A stretch of DNA of 64,000 bases from Streptomyces sp. CB02009 (GTDB taxonomy: Bacteria; Actinomycetota; Actinomycetes; Streptomycetales; Streptomycetaceae). Below the pieces are notes generated by a model. It was given only the letters and a program-made list of their open reading frames with translations. It was not told the origin of the DNA and did not search any database. A program made the translations under genes and the position numbers. Shown in pieces: positions 54,537-62,741 of this stretch; position 1 is the stretch's first letter; every line of letters begins with the position of its first letter. The DNA is taken from positions 159,473-223,472 of the forward strand of contig NZ_LIVV01000001.1 in the NCBI RefSeq assembly GCF_001905825.1, written 5' to 3'.

Positions 54537-55085
54537 ATGAACGACCGCGACCGGCAGCCTCCGTACCCCGACGCCCTCCGGCCGGACGCGGCACCGGCCC
54601 CGCACGAGTTCCTCGCACCGGTGGCCGGGCTCCTCGGCACCTGGACCGGCACCGGCCAGGGCGAGTACCCGACGCTCGCCGAGGACTTCACGTACGCGCA
54701 GGAGGTCACCTTCAGCCACGACGGCCGCCCCTTCCTCCACTACGAGGCGCGCGCCTGGCTGATCGACCCGGACGGCACCCCGCTGCGACCCGCGGCGCGG
54801 GAGAGCGGCTGGTGGCGCCTCAAGCCCGAGGGCACCGTCGAGGCGCTGATCACCCAGCCCACCGGCATCGCGGAGATCCTGGTCGGCCGCGCCGAGAACG
54901 GCGCGATCGACCTCACCACGCACACGGTCGCCCTCGCCCCCACGGCCAAGCACGTCGAGGCCACCCGCCGCCGCTACACCCTCGCGGACGCGGACACCCT
55001 GGAGTTCCTCCACGACCTGGCGGCGGTGGGCCGGCCGCTGCAACACCATCTGTCGGCGCGGCTGCGACGCGAGGACGGGAAGTAG
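54537..55085 (+). CDS. nitrobindin-like haem protein (DUF1794)
   Basis: A 182-residue ten-stranded beta-barrel protein. The family motif [13 protein letters not shown] is at the start of the barrel and the C-terminal HHLSARL carries the likely proximal haem His (about 171), as in Rv2717c. Such proteins bind ferric haem and react with NO or peroxynitrite. CCAGGAGTA precedes the ATG at 54537. It is followed 4 bp later by a peptidase gene. Confidence 0.88.
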   Translation: MNDRDRQPPYPDALRPDAAPAPHEFLAPVAGLLGTWTGTGQGEYPTLAEDFTYAQEVTFSHDGRPFLHYEARAWLIDPDGTPLRPAARESGWWRLKPEGTVEALITQPTGIAEILVGRAENGAIDLTTHTVALAPTAKHVEATRRRYTLADADTLEFLHDLAAVGRPLQHHLSARLRREDGK

Positions 55086-55089
55086 ACCC

Positions 55090-57276
55090 ATGGCGAACCT
55101 GCACGACGACGACCCGTACCTGTGGCTGGAGGACGTCTCCGGAGAGGCCGCGCTGGCCTGGGTGGCCGAACGTAACGCGGAGACCGCGGGAGCGGTGACC
55201 GGCGGAGAGGCGTTCGGCGCCCTGAAGACGCGGCTGCGGGAGGTGCTCGACTCCTCCGACCGGATCCCCTACACCGTGCGGCGCGGTGAGCACCTGTACA
55301 ACTTCTGGCGGGACGCGGACCACCTGCGCGGAGTCTGGCGCCGCACGACCCTGGAGCAGTACCGCAGGGACGACCCCGAGTGGGAGGTGCTCCTCGACGT
55401 CGACGCGCTGGCCGACGCCGAGGGCGAGAAGTGGGTCTGGGACGGGGCGCGGGTCCGCCGGCCCGACCACGACCGGGCCCTGGTGCGGCTCTCGCGCGAC
55501 GGCGGGGACGCCGTCGTCGTCCGCGAGTTCGACCTCGGCACGAGGGAGTTCGTCGACGACGGGTTCCGGCTGCCCGAGGCCAAGACGCGGATCGGATGGG
55601 TCGACGACGACACCGTCTTCGTCGGCACGGACCTCGGCCCGGACTCGCTCACCGACTCCGGCTACCCGCGGACCGTCCGCCGGTGGCGGCGCGGCACCCC
55701 CGTCGAGGACGCCGCCCTCGTCTACGAGGCCGACCGGGCGGACGTGGCCGCCTGGGGCTACCGGGACACCACACCCGGGTTCGAGCGGGAGTTCGTCGGC
55801 CGCTCCCTGGACTTCTTCCGCAGCGAGACGTACCTCCTGCGCCCCGACGGCACCCGCGTACGGATCGAGGTGCCCGACGACGCGAGCGTCTACGCCCATC
55901 GGCACCACCTGGTCGTCACCCTCAAGTCCGCGTGGCTCGGACAGCCGACGGGCTCGCTGCTCGCCTTCGACTTCGACGCCTTCCTGGCGGGCGACCGCAC
56001 GCCCGACGTGCTCTTCACCCCCGACGCCCGGACCGCCCTCGCGGGGCACACCTGGACCCGCAACCACCTCCTCCTGGAGACGATGCGGGACGTCAGCACC
56101 CACATCGAGGTCCTCACCCCCGCCGCCGGCGGCGGCTGGACGCGCGAGCCGCTCGTCGGCGTCCCGGCCCTGTCCGCCGTCGGCGTCGTCGACACCGACC
56201 CCGACGTGTCCGACGAGTACTTCCTCGACGTGTCCGGGTTCCTCCAGCCCTCCAGCCTCCACCACGGGCGGATCGGCGGCGGCTCGGAGGTCCTCAAGCA
56301 GGCCCCGCACCACTTCGACCCCACCGGCCTCACCGTCGAGCAGCACTTCGCGACCTCCCGGGACGGCACGCGCGTCCCGTACTTCGTCGTCGGCCCCGAC
56401 CGGGCCACCTCGCCCGGCCCCGGCCCCACCCTGCTGTACGGCTACGGCGGCTTCGAGGTCTCCCTCACCCCCTTCTACGGCGGTGTGACGGGCCGCGCCT
56501 GGCTGGAACGCGGCGGCACGTACGTCATCGCGAACATCCGCGGCGGCGGCGAGTACGGCCCCGACTGGCACCAGGCCGCGCTCGGCGCCGAACGCCCCCG
56601 GGCCTTCGAGGACTTCGCCGCCGTCGCCGAGGACCTCGTCGCACGGGGCGTCACCACCCCGGCCATGCTGGGCGCCAAGGGCGGCAGCAACGGCGGGCTC
56701 CTCATGGGCGCCATGCTCACCCGCCGCCCCGAGCTCTTCGGCGCGATCGTCGCCCAGGTGCCGCTCCTCGACATGACCCGCTTCCACAAGCTCCTCGCGG
56801 GCGCCTCCTGGATCGCCGAGTACGGCGACCCCGACGACGAGGCCGACCGCCCCCACCTGCTCGCGCTCTCCCCGTACCACCGGCTCGCGGCAGACCGCGA
56901 CTACCCGCCGGTCCTGCTGATGACCTCGACCCGCGACGACCGCGTCCACCCCGGGCACGCCCGGAAGACGGCGGCCCGGCTGCGGGAGCTCGGCCACCGG
57001 GTGCTCTTCCACGAGAACACCGGCGGCGGGCACGCGGGCGCGGGAGACAACGAACAGGCCGCCCACAACAGCGCGCTCGTGCACACCTATCTGTGGCAGC
57101 AGCTCGCGGGAGCGGGAGCGGGAGCGGAAGCGGGACCGGCACCGCGCGCGGCAGCCGGAGCCGAGGCGGGAACCGGAGCCGAGCGCGCCGCGGAGGCGGA
57201 GGCGACGGCGATCCCCGGACCGCTCACAGCCACCCCGACCGCTGCGCCTGCAGCGCCATCTGGAACCGGCTCGTAG
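55090..57276 (+). CDS. prolyl oligopeptidase family serine peptidase (S9), with low-complexity tail
   Basis: A 728-residue cytoplasmic-looking peptidase with an N-terminal beta-propeller (about 1-420) and alpha/beta hydrolase domain. The nucleophile Ser 533 is in GGSNGG, Asp is at about 616 (TRDDRVHP) and His 648 is in GGGHAG. After about residue 670 comes an Ala/Gly/Glu tail (AGAGAGAEAGPAPRAA...) not expected in the family. It arises from GGGAGC-like repeats near 57108. The tail codons overlap the end of the convergent regulator gene by 53 bp. Confidence 0.9.
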   Translation: MANLHDDDPYLWLEDVSGEAALAWVAERNAETAGAVTGGEAFGALKTRLREVLDSSDRIPYTVRRGEHLYNFWRDADHLRGVWRRTTLEQYRRDDPEWEVLLDVDALADAEGEKWVWDGARVRRPDHDRALVRLSRDGGDAVVVREFDLGTREFVDDGFRLPEAKTRIGWVDDDTVFVGTDLGPDSLTDSGYPRTVRRWRRGTPVEDAALVYEADRADVAAWGYRDTTPGFEREFVGRSLDFFRSETYLLRPDGTRVRIEVPDDASVYAHRHHLVVTLKSAWLGQPTGSLLAFDFDAFLAGDRTPDVLFTPDARTALAGHTWTRNHLLLETMRDVSTHIEVLTPAAGGGWTREPLVGVPALSAVGVVDTDPDVSDEYFLDVSGFLQPSSLHHGRIGGGSEVLKQAPHHFDPTGLTVEQHFATSRDGTRVPYFVVGPDRATSPGPGPTLLYGYGGFEVSLTPFYGGVTGRAWLERGGTYVIANIRGGGEYGPDWHQAALGAERPRAFEDFAAVAEDLVARGVTTPAMLGAKGGSNGGLLMGAMLTRRPELFGAIVAQVPLLDMTRFHKLLAGASWIAEYGDPDDEADRPHLLALSPYHRLAADRDYPPVLLMTSTRDDRVHPGHARKTAARLRELGHRVLFHENTGGGHAGAGDNEQAAHNSALVHTYLWQQLAGAGAGAEAGPAPRAAAGAEAGTGAERAAEAEATAIPGPLTATPTAAPAAPSGTGS

Positions 57277-58207
57277 CCCCGAGCCTGGCCATCAGGACCT
57301 GCACGCGGCGGAAGAGCGTACGACGGCTGACGCCGATCTCCCGGGCGATGACCTCGTCGCTCGCGCCGGCCGCGAGCAGCCGGAGCAGACGCCGGTCGGC
57401 GGGCAGCAGCCCCGCCGGCCGGGCCGAACGGCCGTGGAACGGCAGCGCGTTCTGCCAGGCCTGCTCGAACAGCGCCACGAGCGCGGAGAGCAGGCCGCAC
57501 GGCTGCACGACCAGCATCGTGTTGTACACGTCCGTCTCCTTGATCGACAGGGCGACCAGGGCGTACGCGTCGTCGATGATCACGAGCTTGACCGGCACCG
57601 ACGGTAGGACCCGCGCCTGCTCCCCGGCCTCGATGCACGGCTCGATCGAGTTCTCCAACTGCCCCGGGAACTCCAGGGACTCCCGCGAGTACACGACCCG
57701 CTGCGTCACCCCGCGCGCCAGCGTGGCCAGCGCGTCGTCCGTCGCGCCGACGAGGGGGAAGTACGGCGGCGAGTCGAACTGCCGGATCTGCTCCCGGGCG
57801 CTCGTCCACGCCTGACGCATCCGGAGCCCGATCGCGTCCCCCGTCACGACCTCCACCAGCGGATCGTGGTAGCCCGCGAGCCGGTGCCGCCGGAACGACT
57901 CGAACGCGCCCCCCACGGTGATCCGGGACGCGTCGAGCTCGGCCGCCCTGCGCCGCCCGAGGATCTCCAGACCCGCGGTCGGTGGAACCGGCGCCACGAC
58001 GTTGGAACCCTCCTCGGCGGCGCTCGCCAGACCGCAGTCGACCAGCTCGCGGTACGCCTCCGCCAGCGCCTCGCCCCCGAGCCCGGCCGCGGCACCGATC
58101 GAACTCAGCGGCGCGGGCCCGTGCTCCAGGAGGGTCAGATAGACCCGGGCGCCCTCCTGGCCGATGCCCAGAAGCCGGAGTGCCTCGCCGAGTTTCTCGT
58201 TCGCCAT
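57224..58207 (-). CDS. TrmB-like/LuxR-type transcriptional regulator
   Basis: A 327-residue protein. Residues about 1-75 form a TrmB-like winged helix (EALRLLGIGQEGARVYLTLLEHGPAPLSSIG). A middle domain includes VTQRVVYSRESLEF. The C-terminal helix-turn-helix (LLAAGASDEVIAREIGVSRRTLFRRVQVLMARLGATSRFQMAL) is LuxR-like. Many Streptomyces proteins have this layout; targets are unknown. ATG 58207 is chosen; 54 upstream codons lack support. Confidence 0.85.
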   Translation of the reverse strand: MANEKLGEALRLLGIGQEGARVYLTLLEHGPAPLSSIGAAAGLGGEALAEAYRELVDCGLASAAEEGSNVVAPVPPTAGLEILGRRRAAELDASRITVGGAFESFRRHRLAGYHDPLVEVVTGDAIGLRMRQAWTSAREQIRQFDSPPYFPLVGATDDALATLARGVTQRVVYSRESLEFPGQLENSIEPCIEAGEQARVLPSVPVKLVIIDDAYALVALSIKETDVYNTMLVVQPCGLLSALVALFEQAWQNALPFHGRSARPAGLLPADRRLLRLLAAGASDEVIAREIGVSRRTLFRRVQVLMARLGATSRFQMALQAQRSGWL

Positions 58208-58446
58208 GCCCCGATTATCGACGTCTTCGATCAGGGGCCGTCGGTACCCGCCGTCCGTGTGCCGTGACGGGCTCGGGAGGCACCGGGGACGGCCTCCGAC
58301 GGGGGTCGGCCACCGCTGGGCCGACCGCCTCCCGACAGGCGCCCACCTCCCCTCCCAGACGTTCGCCACAACCCCTCTGACCTGGTGTTTCGTGCGAATC
58401 CGCCTAGGCTGGCGGAGGCATGCAGAGCACCGTCGGAGGGGACTTC

Positions 58447-59619
58447 ATGAGCGACGCCGCACGCACGGACGAGACCGCCCGGATCCAGGTGATCGAAGGG
58501 CTCGAGGCCATCCGGAAGAGGCCGGGGATGTACGTCGGATCGACCGGGCCACGCGGTCTGCACCAGATGGTGTGCGAAGCCCTGAGTCCGGGCGTGCACG
58601 CGGCACTGGCGCGCGGTGCCGGTTCCGTGGACGTCACGCTCACCTCCGACGGCGGCGTCCGGGTCGCCGACGACGGGCCCGGCGTCCCCTTCGAAAGCGC
58701 TGGGGACGCCTCCCCTCCCGGCCTGGAGGCCCAGCTGACACGCGTGTACGCCGGGTGGGAGCCGGGCAGCGGCCGGGTGCTGCGGCTCGCCCTCTTCGGC
58801 GTCGGGCTGAGCACCGTCAACGCGCTGTCGAGCCGACTGGTCGCCGAGGTGCGGCGCGACGGAGTGCGCGAGGTCCAGGAGTACGCGCGCGGCGTCGCGC
58901 TCGCCCCGCCCTCGCCCGCCGGGCCCGCGACGGGGAGCGGGACCACGCTCACCTTCTGGCCGGACGCGGACCTGTTCGAGACGACGGACTGCTCGTACGA
59001 GGCACTCGCGGAGAGCCTCAGGGCACTCGCCCTCCTGAACCGGGGCCTGCGCCTGTCCCTCACCGACGAGCGTCCTCCGAGCGGGGCCGTGACCGAGCGG
59101 TTCGAGGGCGGGGTACGGGACTTCGTCGCCTTCCTGGAGACCACGGCCGAGGGCGCGCCCGTCCACCCGGACATCCTCGCCTTCGAGGTGGAGGACCCGC
59201 GGATGGCGGGGACGGTGGAAGTGGCCCTCCGCTGGCGCGACGCGGGGGACTCGGGAGGCACGGTCGTCCGGAGCTTCGCCGACAGCGGTCCCACCCACGA
59301 GGGCGGCGCGCACGTGGAGGGCTTCCGCGCCGGACTGGCGGCCGCGCTCACGGCGTACGCGAGGGAGCGGCGCCTCCTGACGGCGGCGGACCCCGATCCG
59401 GACGCCGACCGGGTCTGCGCGGGCCTCACCGCGGTCGTGTCGGTGAAGCTGGACCGGGCGGAGTACAGCGGAGCCACCCGCACGCTCCTGGGCGGCGCCG
59501 AGGTGCGCTCCTGCGTCGAGGAGGCGGTCCGCGCGCACGTCGGCACATGGCTGGAGCGGCACCCGGAGCAGGCCTCGTCCGTGGTCCGCCGGATCGTCGG
59601 GGCAGCGGGCCGGGCCTGA
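58447..59619 (+). CDS. GyrB-like GHKL ATPase/transducer protein without TOPRIM
   Basis: A 390-residue protein matching only the N-terminal ATPase and transducer domains of GyrB (RKRPGMYVGSTGPRGLHQMV; FGVGLSTVNALSS; GTTLTFWPD; THEGGAHVEGFR; GLTAVVSVKL). Key residues differ. The Mg-binding Asn region reads EALSPGVHA, with Pro for the Asn of E-V-V-D-N. DGRG is DGPG, GLHGVG is ALFGVG and the QTK loop is ATR. The catalytic Glu 44 is kept. It may bind ATP poorly or not at all and may act by binding gyrase. GGAGGGG sits six bases before the ATG. Confidence 0.85.
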   Translation: MSDAARTDETARIQVIEGLEAIRKRPGMYVGSTGPRGLHQMVCEALSPGVHAALARGAGSVDVTLTSDGGVRVADDGPGVPFESAGDASPPGLEAQLTRVYAGWEPGSGRVLRLALFGVGLSTVNALSSRLVAEVRRDGVREVQEYARGVALAPPSPAGPATGSGTTLTFWPDADLFETTDCSYEALAESLRALALLNRGLRLSLTDERPPSGAVTERFEGGVRDFVAFLETTAEGAPVHPDILAFEVEDPRMAGTVEVALRWRDAGDSGGTVVRSFADSGPTHEGGAHVEGFRAGLAAALTAYARERRLLTAADPDPDADRVCAGLTAVVSVKLDRAEYSGATRTLLGGAEVRSCVEEAVRAHVGTWLERHPEQASSVVRRIVGAAGRA

Positions 59620-59883
59620 GCCGCCGAGCCGCGGCGCTGCTCCTCGCCGACGGGTGAGGGGCGGCGCGCGCGGGGGAGGGGCAGCGCCCACGCGGGGCGC
59701 GCGGACGTCCACCGGACAGTCGGGGGCCCCGCCGGACGGCGGCGGCGCCCCGCCGGACGGCGGGAGCCTGGCCGATCAGTGCCACTGGCCGTCTTCGGCA
59801 ACCGGCGCCCGCGTCGCGGAGTACCTTCCGGACGTCGCCGGCCCACGGCGGCCGAGGAACCGATCCGGAAGAAGGTGCAGGAC

Positions 59884-61296
59884 GTGGCGAAGGGTCGCAA
59901 GAACGGCCTCTACGAAGGCGTCTCCGAGGAGCTCTCCACCCTGATGAGGTCGGGGTGGGCGGACACCGAGCGGCACGGGCTCGAGCCCGACGAGCAGGCC
60001 CCGTACGCGGCCCGCCGCCGCGCCGCGCTCTCCGCGCGCTTCCCCGGCGAGCGCCTCGTGATCCCCTCCGGCAACCTCAAGACCCGCTCCAACGACGACA
60101 CGTACCCCTTCCGCCCGTACACGGGATACGTGCACATGACCGGCGACCAGGCGCGCGACGGCGCCCTCGTGCTCGAACCCCGCGCGGACGGCGGCCACGA
60201 CGCCTTCTGCTACCAGCTGCCGCGCGACAGCCGCGACGACGACGAGTTCTGGATCGGCTACACGGCCGAGCTCTGGATGGGCCGGCGCCGCTCGCTCGCC
60301 GAGGCCGAGGTCGTCCTCGGTCTGCCCTGCCGCGACGTCCGGACCATCGCCGAGGACCTCGCCGCCGGTTCCGGTGTGCCGACCCGGATCGTCCGCGGGG
60401 TCGACCCGGTGCTCGAAGCCGCGGTCGGCACGGACGAGGAGCGCGACGACGAGCTGGAGGAGGCGCTCTCCGGACTCCGGCTCGTCAAGGACGCGTGGGA
60501 GATCGGCGAGATGCGCAAGGCGGTCGACTCGACCGTCCGCGGGTTCACCGACTGCGTCGCCGAGCTGTCGAAGGCCGTCGCCTCCTCCGAGCGGTGGATC
60601 GAGGGCACCTTCTTCCGGCGTGCGCGGCTCGAGGGCAACGCCGTGGGATACGGCTCGATCTGTGCCGCCGGCGAGCACGCCACGATCATGCACTGGACGG
60701 AGAACGACGGCCCGGTCCGGCCCGGCGAACTGCTGCTGCTCGACGCCGGCGTGGAGACCCGCTCCCTCTACACGGCCGACGTCACCCGCACGCTGCCGAT
60801 CAGCGGCACGTTCACCCCGGTCCAGCGCCAGGTGTACGACGCGGTGTACGAGGCGCAGGAGGCCGGCATGGCCGCGGTCAAGCCGGGTGCCCCGTACCGC
60901 GACTTCCACGAGGCGTCCCAGCGGCACCTGGCGGCGCGGCTCGTCGAGTGGGGCTTCATCGAGGGCCCTGTCGACCGCGCGTACGCCCTGGGGCTCCAGC
61001 GTCGCTTCACGATGGCGGGCACCGGGCACATGCTCGGCCTCGACGTCCACGACTGCGCGCAGGCCCGCACGGAGGAGTACGTCGACAGCCTCCTCGCACC
61101 GGGCATGGTGCTCACGGTCGAACCCGGGCTGTACTTCCAGCCCGACGACCTGACCGTGCCGGAGGAGTGGCGGGGCATCGGCGTCCGGATCGAGGACGAC
61201 CTGGTCGTCACCGAGGCCGGCCACGAGAACCTGTCGGCGGGCCTGCCGCGCTCCTCGGCCGAGGTCGAGTCCTGGATGGCGCGCTTCGCGGGCTGA
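59884..61296 (+). CDS. Xaa-Pro aminopeptidase (aminopeptidase P)
   Basis: A 470-residue M24 metallopeptidase. The metal ligands are visible: Asp in LLLDAGVE and YTADVTRTLP, His in GTGHMLGLDVHD, Glu in TVEPGLYF and Glu in GVRIEDDLV. The N-terminal creatinase-like domain precedes. It removes N-terminal residues before proline. The start is uncertain: GTG 59884 is used, but homologues often carry an EEPI segment, so an upstream start as far as 59779 is possible. Confidence 0.9.
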   Translation: MAKGRKNGLYEGVSEELSTLMRSGWADTERHGLEPDEQAPYAARRRAALSARFPGERLVIPSGNLKTRSNDDTYPFRPYTGYVHMTGDQARDGALVLEPRADGGHDAFCYQLPRDSRDDDEFWIGYTAELWMGRRRSLAEAEVVLGLPCRDVRTIAEDLAAGSGVPTRIVRGVDPVLEAAVGTDEERDDELEEALSGLRLVKDAWEIGEMRKAVDSTVRGFTDCVAELSKAVASSERWIEGTFFRRARLEGNAVGYGSICAAGEHATIMHWTENDGPVRPGELLLLDAGVETRSLYTADVTRTLPISGTFTPVQRQVYDAVYEAQEAGMAAVKPGAPYRDFHEASQRHLAARLVEWGFIEGPVDRAYALGLQRRFTMAGTGHMLGLDVHDCAQARTEEYVDSLLAPGMVLTVEPGLYFQPDDLTVPEEWRGIGVRIEDDLVVTEAGHENLSAGLPRSSAEVESWMARFAG

Positions 61297-61297
61297 C

Positions 61298-61328
61298 CCG
61301 GCCCGGGGAGCGGCGGCCGCCGGGCCGG
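61298..61328 (+). terminator. terminator after aminopeptidase P
   Basis: A 9-bp perfect stem (CCGGCCCGG with CCGGGCCGG) and 13-nt loop beginning two bases after the stop. Confidence 0.5.
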
Positions 61329-61463
61329 CCGGGGCCACGGCCTCGGCGGTGCGCTCCGGGGTACGGGGCGTCCGCCGGGCTACAGTCGGCGACCGGAGCC
61401 GCCCCCGGCGATGTCCCGGTGGGCGGTGGCGTCAGCTGGTGAGCGGCACCGGAGGTATCCCCC

Positions 61464-62741
61464 GTGAGGCGTGTGACCGCTGGGACCGTGGCGGGGCTCC
61501 TGGTGGCCCTCGGAGGGCCGGCCGCCGCCGGGTGGGCGCCCGGCGCGTCGGCCGCCCCGCGGGAGCGGGCCGCGCAACCCGCCGTCCGGGCGGCGGGAGT
61601 TCCGGGGGACGAGGGCCTGTGCGGGGCCTCCGTCCCGTACACCGCGGGCGTCGGCGGGTACGTGTCCTACCGCATCCCGGCCGTCGTACGGACCCCGGCC
61701 GGCACCCTGCTCGCCTTCGCCGAGGGGCGGGTCGGCGGCGCCGGGGACAGCGGGGACATCGACCTCGTGGTGCGGCGGTCCGAGGACGGCGGATGCACCT
61801 GGGGGCCGGCGCGCGTCGCCGCCGCCGGAGGCGGCGACACCCGCGGCAACCCGGCGCCCGTCGTCGACCCGCGCTCCGGCGACGTGGTCCTGCTGAGCTC
61901 GTACAACGGCGGCGGGGCGACCGAGGCGCAGATCCTGGCCGGCGAGGTCCCCGCCGCCCGCAGCCGGCGGGTGTTCGTCCAGCGGAGCACCGACGACGGG
62001 CGGACGTTCTCGGAGCCCCGGGAGATCACCGCCTCCGTCAAGCGCCCCGACTGGCGCTGGTACGCCACGGGCCCCGGCCACGCCGTCGCGCTGACCCGTC
62101 CCCCGTACACCGGGCGCCTCGTCGTGCCCGCCAACCACTCGGCGGCGCCCCCGGACGGCTCGGACGACACCGGCCGCGAGCCCCGCTACTACGGGGCCCA
62201 CGCGCTGTACAGCGACGACGGCGGCCGCTCCTGGCAGCTGGGCTTCGTGGACGACACGTACGACGGCACGGTCAACACCAACGAGTCGACCGCGGCTGAA
62301 CTGCCCGACGGAAGGCTGTACTTCAGTGCGCGCGACCAGTTCGGCACCGGACCGGGCAACCGCGTCGGCGCCCCTGCGTCCATGGGCGGGACCCGTCTGC
62401 TGCGCCCCTTCGCGCCCCCGCCGGGCCTGGACGGCGTCCCCGTGGTCCAGGGCAGTCTGCTGTACGTGGGCGGGCCGGGCGGCAGCCTGCTGTTCTCGGC
62501 CCCGTCGGTGCCGACGGCCCGCGCCGAACCGGCCCTGTGGAGCAGCGAGGACGGCGGCCTGACCTTCACCCGGAGGCTGACCGTGTCCCGCGACAAGGCC
62601 GCCTACTCCGACCTCGTCCGGCTGGACGAGGCGACGATCGGACTCCTCCACGAGACCGGGACCGGGAGCGCGTACGAGAGGGTGGAGTTCCGCCGGATCC
62701 CGCTGTCGGCGGTGACGGGCCCGGCGGGCCGCCGGCCCTAG
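61464..62741 (+). CDS. secreted exo-alpha-sialidase (GH33)
   Basis: A 425-residue protein. GTG 61464 follows GGAGGT. Signal peptide with core VAGLLVALGGPAAAG and cleavage near ASA. The RIP motif YRIPAVV holds the first catalytic Arg (70). Four Asp boxes are visible (SEDGGCTW 106-113, STDDGRTF 175-182, SDDGGRSW 250-257, SEDGGLTF). NESTAAEL carries the Glu and AAYSDLV the likely nucleophile Tyr. It releases sialic acid from glycoconjugates outside the cell. Its TAG stop overlaps the kinase TAG stop in one CTAG. Confidence 0.92.
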   Translation: MRRVTAGTVAGLLVALGGPAAAGWAPGASAAPRERAAQPAVRAAGVPGDEGLCGASVPYTAGVGGYVSYRIPAVVRTPAGTLLAFAEGRVGGAGDSGDIDLVVRRSEDGGCTWGPARVAAAGGGDTRGNPAPVVDPRSGDVVLLSSYNGGGATEAQILAGEVPAARSRRVFVQRSTDDGRTFSEPREITASVKRPDWRWYATGPGHAVALTRPPYTGRLVVPANHSAAPPDGSDDTGREPRYYGAHALYSDDGGRSWQLGFVDDTYDGTVNTNESTAAELPDGRLYFSARDQFGTGPGNRVGAPASMGGTRLLRPFAPPPGLDGVPVVQGSLLYVGGPGGSLLFSAPSVPTARAEPALWSSEDGGLTFTRRLTVSRDKAAYSDLVRLDEATIGLLHETGTGSAYERVEFRRIPLSAVTGPAGRRP

